Below, in pieces: positions 26,750 through 34,905 of a stretch of DNA of 64,000 nt. This DNA is from Marvinbryantia formatexigens DSM 14469 (GTDB taxonomy: Bacteria; Bacillota; Clostridia; Lachnospirales; Lachnospiraceae): NCBI RefSeq assembly GCF_025148285.1, contig NZ_CP102268.1:186001-250000 (forward strand), written 5' to 3'. The first letter of the stretch is position 1; the number at the start of each line of letters is the position of its first letter. The notes beneath the pieces were generated by a model. The model worked only from the letters and a program-made list of their open reading frames with translations. It was not told the origin of the DNA and did no database searches. The position numbers and the translations under genes were made by a program.

Positions 26750-27643
26750 CTACATACTCAGCTTATGGACTTCCCGCCGGTAAAGGTAGATTTCATCTGA
26801 CAGAAAGTCCTCCTGCGCCACTTCGCTGCGGTTGATTTCCCGCACCATTTCCTGCAGCTCCTCCTTTGACATCGTAAATTCCGACGGCACAATGATGCAT
26901 TCGTGAATGCTGCTCGGAAGCACCCAGAAATCTCCCTCCAGCTTCGCGGCGATATCCTGCAGCACGGAATCAAACAGCAGACTTGCCGCCCCGAAGTAAT
27001 TGCTTTTATTCGTCAGCACATACATCGGCAGCGACGTCTCCGCCCCGTCCTCTGTCTTCACTTCCCGGATTCCCTGAAATTTTTCAAGCACACTGCGCAT
27101 ACTTAAAAATTCCTCCGGCTGGATATGCAGCGTATTCTCCCGCGCGCACGCAAACAGCTCCTCCTCCGTAATCCCCCAGTTTCTGCAGTGGCTGCCGTGC
27201 ACGAGAATGGTGCCGGTTCCAAGTCTGTCATCCTCAAAGTAATAATATACCACGACGGCAAGGTCGAGAAATACCCGGTAAGGCACCAGCTTCAGCAGCT
27301 CCCGGTTTTTTTCACGGTTTATCAGGCGGCACGCCAGGCGCGGCTTTACCTTTGCAAAATCCGCATAAAATGTCGTATCAAACGGCTCCGTTACCCGGCT
27401 TTTCCGGTAGAGAGCCGCCATCTGGTCAACGATTTCCGGGACAGATGTCCCTTCCTGGTACTTCCGGTAAAAATCATTCAGATAAATGGTCGGTGCAATA
27501 GCACTTCCTTCCTCACTGACGGAAAGTGCGTCCAGAACAACAGAATTATTTTTCAAAATCTGATGGAGCTGTACCTGCACCCCCTCCCCCAATTTTTCTT
27601 TCATCTGCGTCTGCGCCATGCAGACAAAATCTTCATACTTCAA
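26750..27643 (-). CDS. DUF5688 family protein
   Basis: A 297-residue cytoplasmic protein of unknown function. It starts MKYEDFVCMAQTQMKEKLG and contains VYYYFEDDRLGTGTILV and LGTGTILVHGSHCRNWGI, features of the DUF5688 family that is frequent in Lachnospiraceae, often in several copies. No signal peptide or membrane helix is seen. It stands alone on the minus strand between the T-box promoter and the prfA operon terminator. Confidence 0.75.
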   Translation of the reverse strand: MKYEDFVCMAQTQMKEKLGEGVQVQLHQILKNNSVVLDALSVSEEGSAIAPTIYLNDFYRKYQEGTSVPEIVDQMAALYRKSRVTEPFDTTFYADFAKVKPRLACRLINREKNRELLKLVPYRVFLDLAVVVYYYFEDDRLGTGTILVHGSHCRNWGITEEELFACARENTLHIQPEEFLSMRSVLEKFQGIREVKTEDGAETSLPMYVLTNKSNYFGAASLLFDSVLQDIAAKLEGDFWVLPSSIHECIIVPSEFTMSKEELQEMVREINRSEVAQEDFLSDEIYLYRREVHKLSM

Positions 27644-27764
27644 ATAATCATCCTTTCTATGCTTTATTTATAAAACCCGGAGAGTTGTGTGCGAATGCAC
27701 CAGAACATTCAGAAGTTTTATGTCACTGATTATATCATATCAGTCACACAAACGCAAGTGTTAT

Positions 27765-27830
27765 TTAAAAAAACAGAGGATATTTTCTGCCGGTGCCTGT
27801 TGCGGCATTTCCGGCAGAAAATATCCTCTG
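27765..27830 (-). terminator. Strong terminator of the rpmE-prfA operon
   Basis: A perfect 20-bp stem (arms beginning CAGAGGATATTTTCTGCCGG at 27774) with a 17-base loop is followed on the minus strand by a run of T. It lies about 90 bases after the prfA stop. Confidence 0.92.
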
Positions 27831-27921
27831 CTGTCATACTGTTCTTTTTTCTTTATAATACCAGCGGATTGCGACGCGCGGTCCTTCAGGACTTTGCACT
27901 CCCGCAATTTTGGCATCCCCT

Positions 27922-28995
27922 TTATTCTTCGTTCATCGCAGTCAGCTTTGCCGCCTGGTCCGCTGCAATCAGACTGTCCAGAAGCTCATCAATATCCCCG
28001 TCCATAATGGAATCCAGCTTATAAAGCGTCAGCTTGATCCGGTGGTCTGTCACACGCCCCTGCGGGAAATTATAGGTGCGGATTTTTTCGGAGCGGTCCC
28101 CGGTTCCAATCTGGCTGCGGCGGAGCTGAGCCTCCGCATCATGCGCCTTCTGCTGCTCAATATCGTACAGCTTTGCACGCAGCAGCGCAAACGCCTTCGC
28201 CTTATTCTGAAGCTGCGATTTTTCCGTCTGGCTGTAAACCACAATACCGGTCGGATAATGCGTCAGACGCACCGCGGAATCCGTTGTATTAACGCACTGG
28301 CCGCCGTTTCCGGAAGCGCGCATCACATCGATACGGATATCCTTTTCATCAATCACAACGTCCACTTCCTCCGCCTCCGGCATTACTGCAACCGTGACGG
28401 TCGAGGTGTGTATTCTGCCGCCGGATTCCGTCTCCGGCACACGCTGCACGCGGTGCACGCCGCTCTCGTATTTCAGGCGGGAGTAAGCGCCCTGCCCTGT
28501 AATCATGAAGTTTACTTCCTTCATGCCGCCGATACCGATCTCATCCGCATTCAGCAGCTCCACCCGCCAGCGGCGTTTCTCTGCATACTTCACATAGAGA
28601 CGGTACATTTCCGCGGCAAACAGCGCCGCCTCGTCTCCGCCCGCCCCGGCGCGGATTTCCATAATAACGTTCTTGTCGTCGTTCGGATCCTTCGGAAGCA
28701 GCAGAATCTTCAGCTCTGTCTCCAGCTCCGCGATTCTGTCTTTGGCGGTATTCAGCTCCTCCTTGAGCATTTCGCGCATTTCCTCGTCCGATTCGCCATC
28801 CAGCATGGCGAGACTGTCCTCGACAGTCTTCTTGCATTCCTTATATTCCTTATATGCATCCACAATCGGCTGCAGATTTCCCTGCTCCTTCATCAGCTTT
28901 TGAAAATGAGCCGGGTCAGATGCCACTCCGGGCTCATTTAATTCGTTTAGTAATTCCTCAAAACGGATTAATAAATCCTCCAGCTTATCAAACAT
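27922..28995 (-). CDS. prfA: Peptide chain release factor 1
   Basis: RF1 ends translation at UAA and UAG. The 357 residues carry the peptidyl-release GGQ motif in [14 protein letters not shown] and the codon-recognition PxT tripeptide as PET in [14 protein letters not shown], which separates RF1 from RF2. The start ATG follows GGAGAGAATC. It sits nine bases after prmC, the methylase that modifies its GGQ glutamine. Confidence 0.97.
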   Translation of the reverse strand: MFDKLEDLLIRFEELLNELNEPGVASDPAHFQKLMKEQGNLQPIVDAYKEYKECKKTVEDSLAMLDGESDEEMREMLKEELNTAKDRIAELETELKILLLPKDPNDDKNVIMEIRAGAGGDEAALFAAEMYRLYVKYAEKRRWRVELLNADEIGIGGMKEVNFMITGQGAYSRLKYESGVHRVQRVPETESGGRIHTSTVTVAVMPEAEEVDVVIDEKDIRIDVMRASGNGGQCVNTTDSAVRLTHYPTGIVVYSQTEKSQLQNKAKAFALLRAKLYDIEQQKAHDAEAQLRRSQIGTGDRSEKIRTYNFPQGRVTDHRIKLTLYKLDSIMDGDIDELLDSLIAADQAAKLTAMNEE

Positions 28996-29004
28996 GATTC
29001 TCTC

Positions 29005-29928
29005 CTAACTTCTCCTTCCACTCACTACCCGGAAAAGACCTGCCAGGTCCTTTTTCACCTCTATCTCCCGGTAGCCTTCCTGTTCAAAAAGCGCCGCCAC
29101 TGCCGCGCCCTGGTCACAGCCAATCTCACAGAGCAGCCAGCCCTGCGGCTTTAAAAACTGCTTTGCCTGCGCCACGATCCTGCGGTAAAAATACAGACCG
29201 TCCGCCTTCCCGTCCAGCGCCGTCCGCGGCTCATAATCCCGCACCTCCGGCATCAGACCGGGAATCTCTCCGCTTGCAATATACGGCGGATTGGAAACAA
29301 TACAGTCGTAGGTTCCCGCAATATTTTCAAATAAATCACTTTTTATAAACTCTGCCTCCACCTGCAGCGCGCCGGCATTTTCCCGCGCAACGGCAAGTGC
29401 GCCCTCCGAAATATCCGCCGCTGCCGCGCAGATATGATTCCGCTTTGCCAGACTGATGATAATACAGCCGGAACCGGTGCACATATCCAGCACCCGCGCT
29501 CCCGGATGGATTCTCTTTTCCGCCTCCAGAACAAGAAGCTCCGTGTCCTGCCGCGGAATCAGCACCTGGCTGTTTACCCGGAACGGATAGCCCATAAATT
29601 CCTGCACACCGGTGAGATACTGTACCGGAACATGCTGCGCCCGGCGGCCGATCAGCTCCCGGTAGCGCTTATCTTCCTCCTGCGGACACGGCTCCTGCAT
29701 TTTCAGAAAATAGTGTGTGCGGTCAATGCCGGTCACATATTCCAGCAAAATCCAGGCGTCCACGTCCGCCTCCCCGATTTCCTGCTGCTGCAGGGTATGA
29801 ATCCCCCACTGAAGCAGTCCGTGATATGAGACGGCGTCCGGCTGCCGCGGTTCTCCGTCCACAGCCGCCGCGTTTTTTGCCGCAGTTTTTCTTCTGTCAT
29901 CTTCTGCACAGCATGCCGCAGTTCTCAT
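29005..29928 (-). CDS. prmC: Release factor glutamine methyltransferase
   Basis: It methylates the GGQ glutamine of release factors. The start at 29928 overlaps the DUF1385 stop as ATGA, giving 307 residues; the longer frame to 30021 would run through the DUF1385 gene. The SAM fold shows LDMCTGSGCIIISLAK and the substrate motif CIVSNPPYIAS. The first 30 residues are an alanine-rich extension before the usual helical domain. Confidence 0.95.
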   Translation of the reverse strand: MRTAACCAEDDRRKTAAKNAAAVDGEPRQPDAVSYHGLLQWGIHTLQQQEIGEADVDAWILLEYVTGIDRTHYFLKMQEPCPQEEDKRYRELIGRRAQHVPVQYLTGVQEFMGYPFRVNSQVLIPRQDTELLVLEAEKRIHPGARVLDMCTGSGCIIISLAKRNHICAAAADISEGALAVARENAGALQVEAEFIKSDLFENIAGTYDCIVSNPPYIASGEIPGLMPEVRDYEPRTALDGKADGLYFYRRIVAQAKQFLKPQGWLLCEIGCDQGAAVAALFEQEGYREIEVKKDLAGLFRVVSGRRS

Positions 29929-30995
29929 CCTGCCGCACCTTCCGCAGCAACGCTGCCGTTTTCCGCCTGTGCACTCTCTCCGGCGTTTTTCGCGGAGCCC
30001 GGCACAATCGTCTCGCCGCACACGTACTCTTTCTCTGTGAGCTCATAATGCGCGCCGAAATTTTCATTCAGAAACTTCTTCCAGTCAAATACAGCCTCCA
30101 CAGAAGCAATGGCAACCTCCACCATATCCGGCGTCGGTTCGCGCGTCGTCTGGTGCTGCAGCATCATTCCCGGTCTGCTCAGAAGATTGACAAATTTATT
30201 TTCCGATTTTCCGGCAAGACGGATAAATTCATAAGAAATTCCCGCAATCACCGGAAGCAGCAGAATACGGATTATAAAGCCGAGCACATTGGAATCCACC
30301 CGGATAAACATGTGCACGATCACGCTGACCACCATAACGATAAGCAGGAAGCTGGTTCCACAGCGCTTGTGCTCCCTGGAGCTTTTCATCACATTTTCCA
30401 CATTCAGCTCCAGCCCGTGCTCGATGCAGTTGATGCATTTGTGCTCCGCACCATGATACATAAACACCCGCTGGATATCCTTCATATTGGAGATCAGCTT
30501 GATATACAGCAGGAAAATCGCTATTTTCAGGATACCCTCGCACGTCACGATGATATTGGTATTATCCGTCACCCTCTGCAGCAGCAGGGACAGCAGATAC
30601 GGCAGAATCATAAATATCGCCACAGCAAAAACCATCGAGATTGCCACGGTAATGCCCATCAGAATATCCATACCCTTTTTGGTACTCAGAAAACTGTCGA
30701 TTTTCTTATCCAGTTTGGACGGCTCCTTTTCAGGCTCCTCTTCCTCATCATCCTCAAAAAAACCGGCGGAATAGGTCAGCGTTTTCATGCCGAGCACCAG
30801 CGAATCCACAAAACTGAATACGCCGCGTACAAACGGCAGCCCCAGCACCTTCTTTCCTCTGACAAATGCCGGAGATTCCGCAGTTTTTACAATAATCTCT
30901 TTATCGGGCTTGCGGACCGCCACGGCATAACGGTCGCCGTTTTTCATCATAACGCCTTCCATTACCGCCTGTCCGCCAATTCCTGAACCTTTCAT
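29925..30995 (-). CDS. DUF1385 membrane protein (YqhQ-like)
   Basis: A 356-residue membrane protein conserved beside rpmE and prmC in clostridia. The start at 30995 (MKGSGIGGQAVMEGVMMKNG) follows AAGGAGGAAAGT; the family begins with this GGQAVMEGVMM motif. Hydrophobic helices lie around residues 85-105, 115-150 and 185-230, and HGAEHKCINCIEHG is diagnostic. The function is not established. Confidence 0.9.
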   Translation of the reverse strand: MKGSGIGGQAVMEGVMMKNGDRYAVAVRKPDKEIIVKTAESPAFVRGKKVLGLPFVRGVFSFVDSLVLGMKTLTYSAGFFEDDEEEEPEKEPSKLDKKIDSFLSTKKGMDILMGITVAISMVFAVAIFMILPYLLSLLLQRVTDNTNIIVTCEGILKIAIFLLYIKLISNMKDIQRVFMYHGAEHKCINCIEHGLELNVENVMKSSREHKRCGTSFLLIVMVVSVIVHMFIRVDSNVLGFIIRILLLPVIAGISYEFIRLAGKSENKFVNLLSRPGMMLQHQTTREPTPDMVEVAIASVEAVFDWKKFLNENFGAHYELTEKEYVCGETIVPGSAKNAGESAQAENGSVAAEGAAG

Positions 30996-31019
30996 ACTTT
31001 CCTCCTTATGTAAAATGAA

Positions 31020-31046
31020 AGGTTGAGATTTTACCAACCTCAACCT
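31020..31046 (-). terminator. Weak hairpin between rpmE and DUF1385
   Basis: AGGTTGAG and CTCAACCT form an 8-bp stem, followed on the minus strand by TTCATTTT. It may trim expression of the downstream genes relative to rpmE. Confidence 0.5.
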
Positions 31047-31063
31047 TACCTTTACCATTTCTA

Positions 31064-31267
31064 TTATGCATTGATGCCGTATTTCTTATTAAACTTATCA
31101 ATACGTCCGCGGGCAGCCGCCGTCTTCTGCTGTCCTGTGTAAAAAGAATGGCACTTTGAGCAGATTTCTACATGAATTTCCTTCTTTGTAGAGCCTGTTG
31201 TAAATGTATTTCCACAGTTGCAGGTAACAGTTGCCTGATGGTATGCCGGATGGATTCCCTCTTTCAT
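31064..31267 (-). CDS. rpmE: 50S ribosomal protein L31
   Basis: The 67-residue zinc form: two cysteine pairs in VTCNCGNTF and [11 protein letters not shown]. The ATG at 31267 ([14 protein letters not shown]) follows GAGGTG; an upstream in-frame GTG is not needed. It leads the rpmE-DUF1385-prmC-prfA operon. Confidence 0.96.
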   Translation of the reverse strand: MKEGIHPAYHQATVTCNCGNTFTTGSTKKEIHVEICSKCHSFYTGQQKTAAARGRIDKFNKKYGINA

Positions 31268-31303
31268 GATTTTCACCTCACAATTCAGTTAAGCAATGCT
31301 TGG

Positions 31304-31332
31304 ATTATAGCACATTACGATTTTATTTGCAA
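31304..31332 (-). promoter_or_regulatory. rpmE operon promoter
   Basis: -35 TTGCAA (31327-31332) and consensus -10 TATAAT (31304-31309) with 17-base spacing, about 37 bases before the rpmE start. Confidence 0.82.
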
Positions 31333-31336
31333 GTAC

Positions 31337-32785
31337 TTATATAAATTTTTGCTTTTTAACTATCTGCACAAATTCGTGGTTATCACGCGTGCGCACAAAC
31401 AGATTGAGAATATTTTCCACTGCCTCTTCCGATTTCATGCCATTCAGCGCCCGGCGCATAATGTCGACCGCCTCCTGCTCATCGCGGTCAAGCAGCAGAT
31501 CCTCGCGGCGCGTACTGGATTTCGGAATATCGATTGCCGGGAACACCCTCTTTTCGGACAGCCTGCGGTCCAGGACCAGCTCCATATTTCCGGTTCCCTT
31601 AAATTCCTCGTAAACCACATCGTCCATCTTGCTTCCGGTATCCACAAGTGCCGTTGCAAGAATCGTCAGACTTCCGCCCTCGCGTATATTTCTCGCCGCA
31701 CCAAAGAAACGCTTCGGCATATGAAGCGCCGCCGGGTCCAGACCGCCGGACAGCGTGCGTCCGCTGGGCGGCACTACCAGATTGTATGCGCGCGCAAGAC
31801 GCGTAATGCTGTCCAGAAGAATCACCACGTCGCGCTGATGCTCCACAAGACGCTTCGCGCGCTCGATAACCATCTCAGACACACGCTTGTGATGCTCCGG
31901 AAGCTCATCAAAGGTTGAATAAACTACCTCCACATTATTGCCGACAATCGCCTCCCGGATATCCGTAACCTCCTCCGGCCGCTCATCAATCAGCAGAATG
32001 ATGAGGTGGATTTCCGGATTGTTTTTCAGAAGCGATTTTGCGATATCCTTTAAAAGCGTTGTTTTTCCCGCTTTCGGCTGGGATACGATCATGCCGCGCT
32101 GCCCTTTTCCAATCGGGCAGATTAAATCCACGATACGCATGGAAAGATCCCTGCCGCCGCGCTCCAGACGCAGACGCTCATCCGGAAAAATGGGCGTCAT
32201 ATCTTCAAAATTGCGGCGCTTCGCCGCCTCTCCCGGCGCCATGCCATTGATTGACGTCAGGTAAAGAAGCGCGCTGAATTTCTCCTGCATCGTTTTTATA
32301 CGTGTATTTCCCGTCAGAATATCCCCTGTTTTCAGTCCGAACCGGCGTATCTGGGACGGGGATACATAAACATCGTTTTCTCCCGGAAGATAATTGTTGC
32401 TGCGGATGAAACCATAGCCGTCCGGCAGTACCTCCAGAATTCCCTGCGCCACGATACCGCTGTCAAGCTGCGCAATATCCACAGGCGGCCTGTCCGACCG
32501 TTCTCCGGTCTCCCCGGCTTCCGCTGCTGTATTTTCTGTTTTTTCTGCAGACGGATGCGTTTCCGTTTTCCCTTCCGTCCGGGGAGCTTCCGTCTTTCTG
32601 CCAACGCCGGCAGACTCCTCCATTTTCTGCTCCGGCACATCCTTCTGTCCTTCTTTTTCATCCTCCGCCAGCATCAGCTCTACGACCTCTGATTTGCGCA
32701 TGCCACCAGTAACCTTCAGTCCTCTTGCCCTGGCAATCTCTTTAAGCTGCACTGCCGGAAGCGATTCATACTGTTGTCTTGTCAT
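31337..32785 (-). CDS. rho: Transcription termination factor Rho
   Basis: The RNA-dependent ATPase that ends untranslated transcripts. The 482 residues include an N-terminal Rho_N helix domain (1-36). A charged Glu/Lys/Thr-rich insert spans about residues 37-100. An RNA-binding cold-shock fold follows ([14 protein letters not shown]). The ATPase has Walker A in [12 protein letters not shown] and Walker B in [14 protein letters not shown]. The insert is longer than in model Rho proteins, though inserts here are common in Firmicutes and Actinobacteria. Confidence 0.96.
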   Translation of the reverse strand: MTRQQYESLPAVQLKEIARARGLKVTGGMRKSEVVELMLAEDEKEGQKDVPEQKMEESAGVGRKTEAPRTEGKTETHPSAEKTENTAAEAGETGERSDRPPVDIAQLDSGIVAQGILEVLPDGYGFIRSNNYLPGENDVYVSPSQIRRFGLKTGDILTGNTRIKTMQEKFSALLYLTSINGMAPGEAAKRRNFEDMTPIFPDERLRLERGGRDLSMRIVDLICPIGKGQRGMIVSQPKAGKTTLLKDIAKSLLKNNPEIHLIILLIDERPEEVTDIREAIVGNNVEVVYSTFDELPEHHKRVSEMVIERAKRLVEHQRDVVILLDSITRLARAYNLVVPPSGRTLSGGLDPAALHMPKRFFGAARNIREGGSLTILATALVDTGSKMDDVVYEEFKGTGNMELVLDRRLSEKRVFPAIDIPKSSTRREDLLLDRDEQEAVDIMRRALNGMKSEEAVENILNLFVRTRDNHEFVQIVKKQKFI

Positions 32786-32906
32786 AAATTTTCCTTTCTG
32801 TCCTCACTTCAGTATCTAACAAAAATATTAATACCTATCGTCTGCATTTTAACACGTTTAAAATGGGTATCTGTCGGAATTGACATGATATTATGTAGAT
32901 GGCAGT

Positions 32907-32935
32907 ATTATAGCACGTTTTTTTTCAAAAAGCAA
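32907..32935 (-). promoter_or_regulatory. rho promoter
   Basis: -10 TATAAT (32907-32912) and -35 TTGCTT (32930-32935) are 17 bases apart, leaving a leader of about 115 bases, in which I see no known riboswitch. Confidence 0.65.
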
Positions 32936-32945
32936 CATTTTTCTT

Positions 32946-33308
32946 TCATGCAAGCATTCCGCCAAGCATCCCGCCGCCAAGACAGAGCAGCATTGTCGTG
33001 ATAATCTGCGATGCCGGCGCCTCAACCTGCCCTCCGGATATCCAGGAAGCCGCCAGCAGCATGAGAAAATAAAGCGCTCCGGTTGCAAGCCCCCACAGAA
33101 ATTTGCGGCTGCGGATGCCTTTTCCCGCCAGAAGCCCGCCGAAAAAGCTGCTCAGCACATAAATCACAAGAATGCCCACTGACACCATGCTCTGCTGCGG
33201 TTCCAGCCTGTAGAGCAGCAGCGCCGCAAACAGCAGAAGCACTCCGGTGATGACATACGAGATAATCAGCGACCGGAGCATAATCCATATATTCGTCCTT
33301 GCCGTCAT
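32946..33308 (-). CDS. TIGR04086 family membrane protein
   Basis: A 120-residue protein with four hydrophobic helices. The start at 33308 (MTARTNIWIMLRSLI) follows GGGAGGGG; the longer frame to 33398 is unsupported. Features such as SSFFGGLLAGKGIRSRKFLWG and the glycine-rich last helix match TIGR04086 (YrzE-like) of Firmicutes. The function is unknown. Confidence 0.8.
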   Translation of the reverse strand: MTARTNIWIMLRSLIISYVITGVLLLFAALLLYRLEPQQSMVSVGILVIYVLSSFFGGLLAGKGIRSRKFLWGLATGALYFLMLLAASWISGGQVEAPASQIITTMLLCLGGGMLGGMLA

Positions 33309-33399
33309 AAAATCCCCTCCCTCCTGTCTGTTGTTAATATATGCGGCACGTTGCAGAAATATGCCTATGCTAAAATTTGTATAAACTTCGCCTGCCACC

Positions 33400-33428
33400 T
33401 TGATTTTTCCCCGGATATACGCTATATT
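33400..33428 (+). promoter_or_regulatory. Promoter of the CNNM/CorC gene
   Basis: -35 TTGATT (33400-33405) and -10 TATATT (33423-33428), 17-base spacing, about 50 bases before the start codon. Confidence 0.65.
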
Positions 33429-33478
33429 ATCAAGTAAGTGCAGTATTCTACCTCTGCACCGAAAGGAGAGATGACATT

Positions 33479-34753
33479 TTGGACTCAGGAGAGGCCATAC
33501 AGCTAGGCGTAATCGTACTGCTGATTGCCCTTTCTGCTTTCTTTTCCTCAGCAGAAACGGCTTTGACCACGGTAAACAAAATCAAGATCAAAACTCTGGC
33601 GGATGAAGGAAACAAGCGCGCCGCCACCCTCTTAAAGGTAACGGAAAATCCGGGAAAGATGCTCAGTGCCATATTGATCGGCAACAATATCGTAAATATC
33701 GGAGCAGCTTCTATGGTTACCACCCTTGTCACCAGCCTTTTCGGAAGCTGGGCGGTCAGTATCGGAAGCGGTGTACTGACACTGCTGATTCTGATTTTCG
33801 GTGAGATTTCCCCGAAAACATACGCTTCCCACAATGCAGAAAAGCTCGCATTGTCGGATGCCGGTATCATCTACATACTGACAAAGGTACTTACACCGGT
33901 TATTTTCATTACGAACCAGCTATCTAATCTGCTTATCAGGCTTCTTGGGGTCGACCCCAATGCCAAAGGCGACGTCATGACGGAAAATGAGCTGCGCACC
34001 TACGTGGATGTCAGCCACGAGGACGGCGTCATTGAACAGGAAGAAAAGCAGATGATTTACAATGTGTTCGATTTCGGCGACACACAGGCAAAGGATATTA
34101 TGATTCCGCGGGTGGAGATGGTTTCCATTGACGTCAACGCTTCCTACCAGGAAGTGCTGAAGGTTTTCCGCGAGGAAAAGTTTACCAGGCTGCCGGTTTA
34201 TGAGGAAAGCACCGACAATGTCATTGGTGTGCTCAATATCAAGGATTTTATTTTCTTTGATGAGAACAGCTTTGATATGCGCAGCATGATGCGTGAACCG
34301 AATTTCACGTATGAATATAAGAGTACCTCGGAGCTGATGGATCAGATGCGTCAGTCTTCCGTCAATTTCACCATTGTACTGGATGAATACGGCGCTACTG
34401 CCGGTCTGATTACACTGGAGGATCTGCTGGAGGAAATCGTCGGCGAAATCCGCGACGAATACGATAAGGATGAGGAAGAGCTTATCAAAAAAATTTCTGA
34501 CAGAGAATATATCCTTCCCGGATTTATGAAGCTCGACGACGTAAACGACGCTCTGGATCTGCTTCTGCATTCGGAGGATTATGATTCCATCGGCGGTCTT
34601 ATTATCGGAGAGCTTGACCATCTGCCGGCGGTGGGTGAATCTGTCACTACACCGGACGGCATCCGCCTTGTTGTGGAGGCGGTCGACAAAAACCGCATCA
34701 ACCAGGTACATCTGTATCTTCCGGAAAAGAAGGAGGAAACAGAGGAGGGGTAA
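33479..34753 (+). CDS. CNNM/CorC (hemolysin-related) family transporter with CBS domains
   Basis: A 424-residue membrane protein. It starts at a TTG (33479) with AAGGAG ten bases upstream; the nearby ATG at 33471 is out of frame and stops after 11 codons. Residues 1-185 are the DUF21/CNNM membrane domain (SAFFSSAETALTTVNKIK). Residues 195-335 are paired CBS domains (DIMIPRVEMVSID). Residues 345-420 are the CorC_HlyC domain. Relatives export Mg2+ or other divalent ions. It is the only plus-strand gene in this stretch. Confidence 0.9.
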   Translation: MDSGEAIQLGVIVLLIALSAFFSSAETALTTVNKIKIKTLADEGNKRAATLLKVTENPGKMLSAILIGNNIVNIGAASMVTTLVTSLFGSWAVSIGSGVLTLLILIFGEISPKTYASHNAEKLALSDAGIIYILTKVLTPVIFITNQLSNLLIRLLGVDPNAKGDVMTENELRTYVDVSHEDGVIEQEEKQMIYNVFDFGDTQAKDIMIPRVEMVSIDVNASYQEVLKVFREEKFTRLPVYEESTDNVIGVLNIKDFIFFDENSFDMRSMMREPNFTYEYKSTSELMDQMRQSSVNFTIVLDEYGATAGLITLEDLLEEIVGEIRDEYDKDEEELIKKISDREYILPGFMKLDDVNDALDLLLHSEDYDSIGGLIIGELDHLPAVGESVTTPDGIRLVVEAVDKNRINQVHLYLPEKKEETEEG

Positions 34754-34803
34754 GCGCTTTTGCCCCGGCACACTTTTATACAGATTATACAGAATAACAG
34801 GAA

Positions 34804-34845
34804 AACCGGCGTCCGCCGCTGAATCTCTCAGCCCGGCCGCCGGTT
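34804..34845 (+). terminator. Terminator after the CNNM/CorC gene
   Basis: AACCGGCG...CGCCGGTT stem followed by ATTTCTT on the plus strand. Confidence 0.65.
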
Positions 34846-34858
34846 ATTTCTTGAAAAA

Positions 34859-34898
34859 AATTTTCCGGACCGGTATCTAATATCCCGTCCGGAAAATT
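34859..34898. terminator. Bidirectional terminator between convergent genes
   Basis: A long stem (arms AATTTTCCGGAC and GTCCGGAAAATT) has a T-run on both sides: TTTTTT on the plus strand and TTTTTTTC on the minus strand. It ends leuS and backs up the plus-strand terminator. Confidence 0.85.
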
Positions 34899-34905
34899 CT
34901 CTTTT

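Noticed and set aside
27922-28995. PET instead of PAT in RF1 as an altered codon specificity
   Set aside because: Only the outer P and T of the PxT tripeptide matter for stop-codon choice, and the middle residue varies among RF1 proteins.
33471-33506. ATG frame before the CNNM/CorC gene as start or leader peptide
   Set aside because: It is out of frame and stops after 11 codons; the TTG at 33479 gives the family N-terminus.
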